A stretch of DNA of 32,784 bases from Candidatus Aenigmatarchaeota archaeon. GTDB taxonomy: Archaea > Aenigmatarchaeota > Aenigmatarchaeia > GW2011-AR5. The position numbers and the translations under genes are program-made. Under the pieces are notes generated by a model that was given only the letters and a program-made list of their open reading frames with translations, was not told where the DNA came from and did no database searches. The stretch spans positions 1 to 32,784 of the forward strand of contig JAGVVY010000005.1 in assembly GCA_018304585.1 (NCBI GenBank). Direction: 5' to 3'. This document shows, in pieces, positions 12,968 through 20,803 of this stretch. The stretch's first letter is position 1, and every line of letters starts with the position of its first letter.

Positions 12968-15900
12968 TCAGAGCTCCTTCTTCCTGAGCAACTTCGCGCC
13001 CACGCCAAGAACCACGGCAAGCATGAAGCCGCCCGCGATGAAAGCGGACACGCTGTCATGCCCCTCAACCACTACCCTTGCAACGTCCTCGTCAAGTACC
13101 CTGCCGTCCGGCGACTCCATGACCGCCCTGAAGTCGTACGTGCCCGGCGAACTCAATTGCAATTGCGTCGTATACAACGTCTTTCCGCCCATGCTCTTGG
13201 AGAGGAGCTCCTCCTTGCCGTCTTTCGTGACCGTAAACTTTGTCACGGACTCGTTCTCGAACGACCTCACGGTTATGGTGCCCGGACTGCCCTCTGAAAG
13301 GAGCGATGCGTTCAGCAAAATTGTGAGGGGCCTGAAATCGATGCCCACGCGCTTTGAGGATTCGCTGTCGCCGACCTTGGCATACACAAGGAACTCGCCG
13401 GACAGCGTCTCAGGCACGGTCATCATGAATGTGAGCCTCTCTTCCGACCCGCCAGGCACCGAAACATCCCTTGTCCATGCCCCAAACGACTGCTCCGCGG
13501 CTTCGTGCGACTCGTGCTGCACCGAGCCTGCAATAAACACGGCTTCCGCAAACACTTTGACGGTTATTGCTTCGGCAGGCTTGAGCACTAATGTCACGTT
13601 GAATTCCTCGGCATTCTCCACGCTCGCTGGCGCCAATATTTCCATACCGATTCCTCCCGCAGTCACGGTCTTCGTTGATACGGCAGCGTTGACCACGGCT
13701 TGCGGGTTCTCGTCCACTGTCTCGTTCTTCACCACGATCGACACCCTGCCTCCGCCGGAAGCCGCGCCTCCTCCTGCAGCTTGGGCGCCGGTTTGCTGGG
13801 CAGATGGTTGGGCCGCGGCGGCTACGGTCGTACTGGTCGTCGTGGCCGTTCCGTCGCTCGATCCCTCAAGGAAGAATTGCTTCGTGGACAGGGAGAAGCC
13901 CGAGAACGTGACGCTGTGGTTGGCGTTGTCAACCTGGAGATTGTAAGCCTGCGTGACGTCCGCCATTCCCGCGCCCTCGTACAGCCGCCACGCCGTGTAA
14001 GTGAACTGAGGGCTGAAGTCTATAGTCGCCGTGACGTTGGAGAACGAGTTCTCGGACGAAATGTTGAACTCCTTCTGGTACAGCGTCGATCCGAACAGCG
14101 AAGTCCTCCCGACCAAGATCGCCGGCGCTGGCACGTCGACGAGCAGCCACGCCTGTCTTGCGGCGTCGCCGCTCCATGTGACGTTGTTTGCGTCCAGCGG
14201 GTCAACGGACACGCCCCTTGTCGTGCCCGACTCGTTGACGCGGATGTTGCTCGCATTAATCAGCGCCGGCCTGCGCACGGAGAACGCCTGCGCCGCGCCT
14301 GAATAAATTATCGGGTAGCTGTAAATCACATCCGCGCCCCCGGCGACGACAGGCGTTATTTTCTGCGGCGACGACAGGAGCGCCAGGGATCTCGCCGGCA
14401 GCGTTGTCGTAGTCGTTGTAGTGGTGGATGGGAAGGATTGAACCGATGACATATTCTCCGGCCCGATCTCCACTATCCTGCTGTAGGACGCCTGTACATA
14501 GGGCACGGTTTCTGCTGCAGTCGGCGTCTGGGTGTAGCCGTCGTATGCCTTGGCGTAAAAGTATGTATATCTCCGGCCGCTGCTGGAAATGTCCAGAGCC
14601 GTCTCGAAAGGAGCGGCCGTGTCCGTGACTATCAACTTTTCATCGTTCCATAATTCCACCTTCGTGACGCCGTTGTCGTCCACTGCGTCTGCCCTGAGCC
14701 TGACTGTGCCGCCATCCACGTCAACTTTCAGCGAGACTGCCGGAGGCATGTCCACTGAACGGGAGAATGTATATGCCTGCGTACCGGAACCTCCACTCTG
14801 TGTAATTGTCTTCAGCGTCATGGCGATCTGTAGGGGAAGGGAACCCATAGGCGTGATCAACGCATCAACGAAAGAAGAGTAAAACGTAGATCCTCCAGTC
14901 AAATTGCCTGGAATCTGCGCCTGCGTCGCAGGATTGGTCTGGTCCTTCCGGAAGACGACAAAGTCCTGCGGCAGACCGCCCGGTCCCTGATAACCGAATA
15001 CTCTGAAGAACGTGTTTGCATTCTGGTTCCATCCGAAATCCAGAGACGGGGATCCCGCGAACGACACGTTTATGAACTCCATATAATTTGCATTGCAACT
15101 CTGGTCGTTCGTGACGGCTATGGTCTGCTTCGTGAGGTCGCATCTGCTTGTATCATGCGCCTGCGAGACGTCGATATCGTTATTTGAAAATATGCCGCGT
15201 ATGATCCTTGCCGGCCAATCCGGCGACGGGGGCTGCACATAAGAAACTATATTGATTCCTGTCTGGTTGTCTGTAAACCACGCAGGCTTGCTGCCCCCTA
15301 TGTATTCATTATCCTGATGATGCGTGCGTATTGACCACACGAGAACCTGCTGCTGGGCATTCTCCGCAAACCGGGAATTGTAAAGCTTGATCGGATTTAC
15401 ATATGATGACCACCAGAATCCTGTCATGCCGTTCCTCCATGAATGAAACTCCAGAAAATCCCTGACCCCGCAATTGCCGCACCATGTGAGGAACCCGGCT
15501 GCCCTGTTGCTATGCGCCTCGTTCCCATAGAGTATGAAATAATCCGGTTTGCCGGATACCTCGACATCCGAGCCTTCATCCGCCTGGAACCCTCCGTTTC
15601 TCAAGGTCTCCGGCCCGGATGTCGCATGCGCCCCCACGGCCACGTTCCCTATGAGAGTCTGGTAAATTCTCTGATCAAGCCAGAATATTGCTTCGTCGCT
15701 CGGCGCTCCTCCAAGGCTATTGAAGGCGCTTACGGGCATTGACATGACGCCAAGATTATGGACCAGGACGTTGTCCTGAGGGGGCGGCGTATTGACGCAT
15801 CTCGGTGTGATGGCATTTTGCGGGCACGTCAACTCCATGAAATAGGGGCTGGCGACCGTATTGAACGCAACATTGTCTTCCACAAGTATGCCGTCCGAGT

Positions 15901-16933
15901 CGTGAATTACGTAAGCCCGGGAGCCGCTGTACCACACGGAGTTGCCGCGGATTATGCTTCCCAGCGACGAATTATGCATCTGATGGAAGTGCACGGGGTA
16001 TCTTCCCAGAACGCGATCATGCCCCATGTACTTGAATTCGGCGTACTCGACGTTCCCTGCAGAACCCGACATATACATGGTGTGCGCAAACCTTCTGCCG
16101 TCCCTTGCGGACTGGGATGCCGATTCCAATGCGCCTTCATTCGTTCCAAGTATATCCGTGGTTATGAGAACGTTTCTTGTGAGCAGCCCTGCCTCCCCGC
16201 GCTCCTTCCCTGACCCCTTATGGGCAAACGAGAGCCCGGAATCAAGCGTCAGCCTTGTTCCCTCAGGCACCTTCTCCACCGCCGTTATCCTTCTAACTTC
16301 ATTTTCGTTTTTGAAAGTCTCGGAATCCTCCTGGAGCGGGTTGCTCGTCTGCGTTATTACCATATAGCCGTTCACCGGCCAGTCAGTCAGATTATTCTCC
16401 ATTGTAATGCTCGCCGATCCCGCCGCTTCGTCGGCCGCAAGCTTGCTCCACGTCCTGACAAGAGGGGCGCCGTGCACTTCCCATATGCCCGACGGCATGA
16501 CGAAAAGCCCCGTGTCCGCAGGCGCAAGATGCGGATTGCCAAACTGGTCGGTTCCTGTGAACGTTTTCCCGTTGGGGAGCACAAATATGAGCTCGACTTT
16601 CACGTTATTGGGTATGTAGTCCGATTCCGTTCCCATATCAAGGAATCCGCCCCCGTGCACTATGATGCTGTCATTGGTTTTCAGCCGCGTGGATACGGAA
16701 CGCGAGAATTTGAGCGTGCCGTATATATCAACGCCGTCAACCACCGCATCCGACTGCCCGTCATAGGCGACTATGTGCCCGGCCGTAATCGTCACCCTGT
16801 CCCCTGCCTTCGGCACGCCCGCGTCCCATGTCGCGGCGCTGGACCACGCGCCGGTTTGGACGCTTGAGATGGACGCGGCAAACGAAAACGCGGGGGAAAA
16901 TAATACAAGCAACGCTATAAGCGCAAATTTCAT
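12968..16933 (-). CDS. Giant cell-surface protein with G8 domain and parallel beta-helix
   Basis: About 1,321 residues. From the ATG at 16933: signal peptide MKFALIALLVLFSPAFSFAA. Then a G8 domain (TGAWSSAATWDAGVPKAGDRVTI...GHIVAYDG...LKTNDSIIVHGGGFLDMG), a glycine-marked beta fold. Next a right-handed beta-helix region (residues about 270-600) with repeats such as HFHQMHNSSLGSIIRGNSVW and YVIHDSDGILVEDNVAFN. The same pairing occurs in animal CEMIP and TMEM2, which act on hyaluronan. Ig-like beta domains follow. Two low-complexity Thr/Ala linkers (SFPSTTTTTTTTLP near 845; GTATTTSTTVAAAA near 1040) are probably O-glycosylated. A single C-terminal helix (SAFIAGGFMLAVVLGVG) ends in KLLRKKEL and anchors it. 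An adhesin or polysaccharide-degrading role is inferred, not shown. Confidence 0.85.
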   Translation of the reverse strand: MKFALIALLVLFSPAFSFAASISSVQTGAWSSAATWDAGVPKAGDRVTITAGHIVAYDGQSDAVVDGVDIYGTLKFSRSVSTRLKTNDSIIVHGGGFLDMGTESDYIPNNVKVELIFVLPNGKTFTGTDQFGNPHLAPADTGLFVMPSGIWEVHGAPLVRTWSKLAADEAAGSASITMENNLTDWPVNGYMVITQTSNPLQEDSETFKNENEVRRITAVEKVPEGTRLTLDSGLSFAHKGSGKERGEAGLLTRNVLITTDILGTNEGALESASQSARDGRRFAHTMYMSGSAGNVEYAEFKYMGHDRVLGRYPVHFHQMHNSSLGSIIRGNSVWYSGSRAYVIHDSDGILVEDNVAFNTVASPYFMELTCPQNAITPRCVNTPPPQDNVLVHNLGVMSMPVSAFNSLGGAPSDEAIFWLDQRIYQTLIGNVAVGAHATSGPETLRNGGFQADEGSDVEVSGKPDYFILYGNEAHSNRAAGFLTWCGNCGVRDFLEFHSWRNGMTGFWWSSYVNPIKLYNSRFAENAQQQVLVWSIRTHHQDNEYIGGSKPAWFTDNQTGINIVSYVQPPSPDWPARIIRGIFSNNDIDVSQAHDTSRCDLTKQTIAVTNDQSCNANYMEFINVSFAGSPSLDFGWNQNANTFFRVFGYQGPGGLPQDFVVFRKDQTNPATQAQIPGNLTGGSTFYSSFVDALITPMGSLPLQIAMTLKTITQSGGSGTQAYTFSRSVDMPPAVSLKVDVDGGTVRLRADAVDDNGVTKVELWNDEKLIVTDTAAPFETALDISSSGRRYTYFYAKAYDGYTQTPTAAETVPYVQASYSRIVEIGPENMSSVQSFPSTTTTTTTTLPARSLALLSSPQKITPVVAGGADVIYSYPIIYSGAAQAFSVRRPALINASNIRVNESGTTRGVSVDPLDANNVTWSGDAARQAWLLVDVPAPAILVGRTSLFGSTLYQKEFNISSENSFSNVTATIDFSPQFTYTAWRLYEGAGMADVTQAYNLQVDNANHSVTFSGFSLSTKQFFLEGSSDGTATTTSTTVAAAAQPSAQQTGAQAAGGGAASGGGRVSIVVKNETVDENPQAVVNAAVSTKTVTAGGIGMEILAPASVENAEEFNVTLVLKPAEAITVKVFAEAVFIAGSVQHESHEAAEQSFGAWTRDVSVPGGSEERLTFMMTVPETLSGEFLVYAKVGDSESSKRVGIDFRPLTILLNASLLSEGSPGTITVRSFENESVTKFTVTKDGKEELLSKSMGGKTLYTTQLQLSSPGTYDFRAVMESPDGRVLDEDVARVVVEGHDSVSAFIAGGFMLAVVLGVGAKLLRKKEL

Positions 16934-17259
16934 TATTATATCTGGTTCTCCCGACAATAAATAATGTGATTAGATATTTTAGGGGCAAAATACCGATTAT
17001 GCCACCGGTAGGGAGTAGACGTCTTGTTTTCCGTTGAACATGAATTCCGTTTCTTTGGCATAAAAAAGCTATCAGATGCACGCCATTAACCTTTAGTCAT
17101 ATCAATATCGCGCCATCCGGCACTGCGAAGAGCGTTAAAGATACGGCGACAAAATAAGGTTTAATAGCTTCGTAGAAAACCTACACTAAAGTTCCATTAC
17201 TATTGCAATTTACTATAAGACTTGCGCGCCCGCAAACCGCATTGCCGTGCATCAGGGAT
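16934..17259. other. 326-base gap without a recognised gene
   Basis: It should hold the promoter of the G8 protein on the minus strand and the terminator of Hel308. I looked for hairpins and repeats; only weak inverted repeats such as AGGTTT/AAACCT (about 17157-17186) are visible. Confidence 0.5.
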
Positions 17260-19428
17260 TCATACATCCGTTTCCTTCTCTTCCGCGCCGTATATGGCGC
17301 TTCTCCCGATCTCTTCCATGACCTTTTCCGCGACCTTGATGCCCAGCAGCTCTTTCACCTTTTCCGGGTCGTTGCGCACGTCAGCGAGCCGCTTGATTCC
17401 GTTACTGTAAAGCTTCCGCGCCCTTGTGCGTCCTATGCCCCTGACAAGAACAAGCCTCAGCAGCTCCTCCTTCACGCCGTAGACGACGCGCAGCCGCACC
17501 TTGTTTATCTCCTTCGCGGCATCCTTGTCGCCAAGCGTCATCGCCAGTTCGCGGGCGGCATAAAGCATCCAGCCGGCATTCGTTTTCTTCGTATGGATTT
17601 CTCCCGGCGCAGCTCCGTATTTCTCGAGCAGCGCATCCTCGCCTGTCTCGTTCATCCAGTCAAGGAACATTAGAGACGTCTTGAATTCGCCCAGGAAATC
17701 CTCGTAGTCCATGTCCCATGCGTCTGGCGCCGCAAGGCCGGAACTTTCGAGCGCGGTCTCGATATCCTCGGCTTCCTTCTGCTTGACGCGCAAGAGCGGC
17801 ATCATCTCGACGCAGTGATTCATGGTCATGAGATATTCAAGAGCCGACTTCTTTCGCACGTTCTTTATCAGATGATTCGCGGAAAGCGGATCTATGTAGA
17901 GCTCGGCCACGCGCCTACCGAGCGCCGTTGCCTCAAGCGCAGGATCCGTGTTCAGCTCGAAAGCAGGCATGAAGTCGCCGAGCGTTGCGGCCTCGCCGGA
18001 GAATTTTATGAACCCGAAGTCCTTCAGTATGCGCAAAACTTTCTCTATCTTGGACATGACGTCTTCGATATCGCCGTACTGGTGGGCAAAGAACGTCTTT
18101 GAGAAGAAGTTCCGCAGCTGGCCTTTGGAGGTCGCGAAGTTTGACGTCACAAGAGCCAAAACGTGCATCCTCAGCACAGGCTCAACCGAAAGCTTGGAAT
18201 AGATGTTCTCGGTTTCGCCGTTTATGTAGCGCTCTTCCATGGCGCTTTTTTCAGCTTCACTCTTCGCCAGAAGTATTGCCTCCCCTTCCTTGTCGTAGCG
18301 GGGCCTGCCTGCCCGTCCGAACATTTGAGATATTTCTATGTTAGGGATGAAGTCCATGCCGTACTTCATATAGCGCTTCGTGTCCCTGACAATGACGCGG
18401 CTCGCCGGCAGGTTCAGGCCAAAGGCAAGGCTTGTTGTCGCCGTTATGAAATTTATCTTTCCTGCGCGAAAATTATCCTCGATAAGCTTCCTCTGCTTCG
18501 CTACAAGCCCTGCATGATGGAACGCGCTGCCTTTTCTTACTATAGTTGCAAGGCGCCTGCACTGCTTTGTCGGCGAGGGCAGGGCGCGCTCTATGTCGTT
18601 CGCTATTTTTTCAAGTTCAGGACTCGCCACCGGAATCTTCGCAGCTATCTTCTCGGCTTCGGCCTCGGCGCTCCGGCGCGTTGAAACGAACACGAGCGCC
18701 TGCTTTTTCCGGTCAAGCGTGTCCTTGCACAAGGCGAACTGGTCCTTGTGGCCGTTGCTTATGGCGATTTTTTCGTTGCCAAAGTGGATGAAATTGTCAA
18801 GGAATACGCCCTTCTTCAGCTTTACCGGCCGATAGTCGCTCTTTACAAGCTCCGCGGAAAGCCAGCCGGCTATTTCTGACGCGTTCTTTATCGTTGCCGA
18901 AAGTGCAAGAATCTGGGCGTTAGATTCCGCGCGCAAGCGCGTAAGGACCATCTCAAGCGTGGGCCCCCGCGAGGCATCGTCCAGCAGATGAACTTCGTCC
19001 GATATGACCAGCGTCACGTCCCGAACCCACTGCGCCTTGTGCCGCAGCAGCGAGTCCATCTTCTCGTTGCTCGCAATGATGAGGTCATAGTTCTTCAGCC
19101 ATACGTCTTCCGAGTCCATGTCGCCTACCGATATCGCAACCCTCATGCCTATCTTCCCGTAACGCGACTTGAACTCATCGTATTTCTCGGATCCCAGCGC
19201 CTTTAGCGGGACGAGATACACCGACTTCCCGCCGGAAAGGAAATGCCTGAGAAACGCCATCTCGGCTATCAGCGTCTTTCCCGAAGCCGTTGGCGCGGCA
19301 ATGACCAGGTTCTTGCCATCCAAAAGCCCCGCCTTCACCGCTGCCTCCTGCGGCGGATTAAGCTTCTCGGCTTCTTCCGATAGAACGACCAAGGCTTTCT
19401 CCGGCAACGGAAGCTCTTTCACAAGCAT
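17260..19428 (-). CDS. hel308: Hel308-type Ski2-like DNA helicase
   Basis: Hel308 is an archaeal 3'-5' superfamily 2 helicase acting at stalled replication forks. The 722-residue length is right. Visible in order: Q-motif NPPQEAAV, Walker A APTASGKT (around residue 46-52), motif Ia VPLKALGSEKY, DEVH box in ISDEVHLLDDASRGPTLE, motif III LALSATIKNA, motif IV VFVSTRRSAE, motif VI FGRAGRPRYD, then a winged helix, the ratchet domain, and a helix-hairpin-helix (LVRGIGRTRARKLYSNGIK) near the end. A 98-bp mobile element has inserted 36 bases before the start codon, between this gene and the divergent one, so the promoter may have been altered. Confidence 0.96.
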   Translation of the reverse strand: MLVKELPLPEKALVVLSEEAEKLNPPQEAAVKAGLLDGKNLVIAAPTASGKTLIAEMAFLRHFLSGGKSVYLVPLKALGSEKYDEFKSRYGKIGMRVAISVGDMDSEDVWLKNYDLIIASNEKMDSLLRHKAQWVRDVTLVISDEVHLLDDASRGPTLEMVLTRLRAESNAQILALSATIKNASEIAGWLSAELVKSDYRPVKLKKGVFLDNFIHFGNEKIAISNGHKDQFALCKDTLDRKKQALVFVSTRRSAEAEAEKIAAKIPVASPELEKIANDIERALPSPTKQCRRLATIVRKGSAFHHAGLVAKQRKLIEDNFRAGKINFITATTSLAFGLNLPASRVIVRDTKRYMKYGMDFIPNIEISQMFGRAGRPRYDKEGEAILLAKSEAEKSAMEERYINGETENIYSKLSVEPVLRMHVLALVTSNFATSKGQLRNFFSKTFFAHQYGDIEDVMSKIEKVLRILKDFGFIKFSGEAATLGDFMPAFELNTDPALEATALGRRVAELYIDPLSANHLIKNVRKKSALEYLMTMNHCVEMMPLLRVKQKEAEDIETALESSGLAAPDAWDMDYEDFLGEFKTSLMFLDWMNETGEDALLEKYGAAPGEIHTKKTNAGWMLYAARELAMTLGDKDAAKEINKVRLRVVYGVKEELLRLVLVRGIGRTRARKLYSNGIKRLADVRNDPEKVKELLGIKVAEKVMEEIGRSAIYGAEEKETDV

Positions 19429-19463
19429 ACATATTACTTCGGAAGAAAGGTTTTATGGGTTAA

Positions 19464-19561
19464 AGCTTTGCACGAAAAGTAGCCAATGAACACAAGATGT
19501 TGTGATTTTAGAGAGTCAGAATACAACCGGTTGACCGATTTTGGACTTTAGGTGCAAAGCC
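19464..19561. mobile_element. MITE-like element B, copy 2 (98 bp, 8-9 bp target duplication)
   Basis: It matches copy 1 at 97 of 98 bases by eye; the difference is TAGAGAGTC against TAGAAAGTC. Flanks are ATGGGTTAA (19455-19463) and GTGGGTTAA (19562-19570), i.e. 8 of 9 identical. It lies in the divergent promoter region between hel308 and the membrane protein gene. Confidence 0.92.
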
Positions 19562-19605
19562 GTGGGTTAAACAACGCTTATATTCCACCATATGCAATTA
19601 TCAAA

Positions 19606-20202
19606 ATGCAGAGAATACCGCACGTCATATCAGCCGGCGTGATACTTGTCCTCGCATGGTATTACTTTTTCAGCCTTGGCAGGCCTTTCGGCATCAATTA
19701 TCTTAATGCGATAGCTGCGTTCTCGGCCGTCTTCATCATAGGATTGTCATTTCTCATGGGGCCGATATCGCGGTTCGTGCCGGCGCTGCAGCAGGATCTT
19801 CAATTCAGGAAGACGTTCGGGCTATGGGGTTATGCGATGGCGTGCGTCCATCTTGCGCTTGTGCCTGCAGTGCTGCTGCAAAGCAGCAGGGAAATGACGC
19901 TTGCCGACGGGGCATCAATGGCATTTGCCGCAGTCGCTTTCATGATATTTACCCTGATGGCTGTCACGTCCACTGGCAAATGGATAGCGACTCTCGGCTA
20001 CGAGAACTGGCAAAGCCTGCAAAGGACGGGATACGTTGCCATGGCGGCCATGATACTTCATGTGGCGCTGCTTGAAGGAGGAGTATTCTTCTCAAGAACG
20101 ACGGGCATTGCGGCCATGACGTTCATACTCGCCGTCTTTCTGTTGAGGGCGCTCGTTCTTGTCATGGGCGCCAAGAAGACCCAGAAGCCGAAGCTTCAGT
20201 AG
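19606..20202 (+). CDS. Ferric-reductase-like / MsrQ-like haem membrane protein
   Basis: Six hydrophobic segments with histidines placed as in the ferric reductase-like transmembrane family (MsrQ/YedZ, NOX, FRE): FGLWGYAMACVHLALVPAVL and, further on, LGYENWQSLQRTGYVAMAAMILHVALL, whose W..L.R..Y pattern is the MsrQ hallmark. These His residues would hold b-type haem and pass electrons across the membrane. No flavin or NAD domain is attached. The ATG at 19606 is used because the track start at 19552 lies inside the mobile element; CTTATATT at about 19575-19582 is a likely TATA box. Its 3' end overlaps the convergent gene by about 40 bases. A methionine sulfoxide reductase partner is not in the window. 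Confidence 0.75.
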   Translation: MQRIPHVISAGVILVLAWYYFFSLGRPFGINYLNAIAAFSAVFIIGLSFLMGPISRFVPALQQDLQFRKTFGLWGYAMACVHLALVPAVLLQSSREMTLADGASMAFAAVAFMIFTLMAVTSTGKWIATLGYENWQSLQRTGYVAMAAMILHVALLEGGVFFSRTTGIAAMTFILAVFLLRALVLVMGAKKTQKPKLQ

Positions 20203-20662
20203 GGAAAAAGTCCGTGCATCGGAGCGGGCCGAAGCCTACGGCTACACTATCGCCGGAAGAATTGGCGGTTATGATATAACGCCCTGCAACGCTTCCATCC
20301 GCGTTTTTGCCCACAACTTCTGAAATCCCGTCGCCGGTCCGATGCAACTCCAACGTGTCAAATACCGAATACTCCTGCACTCCCGAAAATGGCAATTCCC
20401 CGCCCGGCATTATCCTGATTTTATATCTGGCCACGTCTATAGGTTTCCCGTGGTGCTTATCCTTTAACGTCAACGTGTCCCCGTCGCGAAGGTTACCTAT
20501 TCCCGTAATCCCGCTGCAGTCCGCAAGCGGCTCTAAAAAATTATACCGAATTCCTTCTTTCTGTTGTCTTCTATAGTCGTCCAGAGGTGCCGAACATAGC
20601 ATACTGCCAGCGTAAAGCAAGACTGATAGCCCCGCATACCCAAGCCATTTGCTTATTCTCAT
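20162..20662 (-). CDS. Secreted two-cysteine protein, unknown function (paralog 2)
   Basis: 166 residues with an N-terminal signal (MRISKWLGYAGLSVLLYAGSMLCSA). The mature domain looks all-beta, with one early and one late cysteine (PLADCSGITG and FGPLRCTDFF). The stretch VGKNADGSVAGRYIITANSSGDSVAVGFGPLRC lines up with the C-terminal part of the protein at 7013-7477 by eye, but overall similarity is low. I do not recognise the family. It runs convergent with the haem membrane protein and overlaps its end. A double-hairpin structure lies just upstream of its start. Confidence 0.7.
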   Translation of the reverse strand: MRISKWLGYAGLSVLLYAGSMLCSAPLDDYRRQQKEGIRYNFLEPLADCSGITGIGNLRDGDTLTLKDKHHGKPIDVARYKIRIMPGGELPFSGVQEYSVFDTLELHRTGDGISEVVGKNADGSVAGRYIITANSSGDSVAVGFGPLRCTDFFPTEASASGSSWRP

Positions 20663-20687
20663 GTTATCAGAAAAACGGCGATTTATT

Positions 20688-20782
20688 TATAGTTAACCCA
20701 GTAAAGATTCCGAATATGATTTACTGGGTTCACATATAGTTCCCAAGGAAGTAATACATATTTGTTTCCTTGGAGAACTATA
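20688..20782. repeat. Double-hairpin element (TATAG...CTATA), sequence-unrelated to family A
   Basis: There are two adjacent strong hairpins. The first is AACCCAGTAAA (20695) against TTTACTGGGTT (20730), 11 perfect pairs with a 14-base loop and TATA at both outer ends. The second is TATAGTTCCCAAGGAA (20735) against TTCCTTGGAGAACTATA (20782), 16 pairs with a single bulged A and a 15-base loop. It occupies nearly the whole gap between two minus-strand genes. It could act as a transcription terminator for one and leader for the other, or be a mobile element like family A. Confidence 0.85.
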
Positions 20783-20803
20783 ACTGGAACTCTTGGTTCA
20801 TGC

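Noticed and set aside
12954-13946. 330-residue plus-strand ORF (Ser/Thr/Pro-rich)
   Set aside because: It lies entirely antisense to the giant G8 protein, which has signal peptide, domains and anchor. The ORF is a composition shadow.
13700-16867. Several Arg/His/Cys-rich plus-strand ORFs
   Set aside because: All are antisense or frame-shifted readings of the G8 protein gene. No signal, motif or start site supports them.
19552-19605. Upstream start of the haem membrane protein in the ORF track
   Set aside because: It begins inside the 98-bp mobile element. The ATG at 19606 begins right before the first membrane helix.
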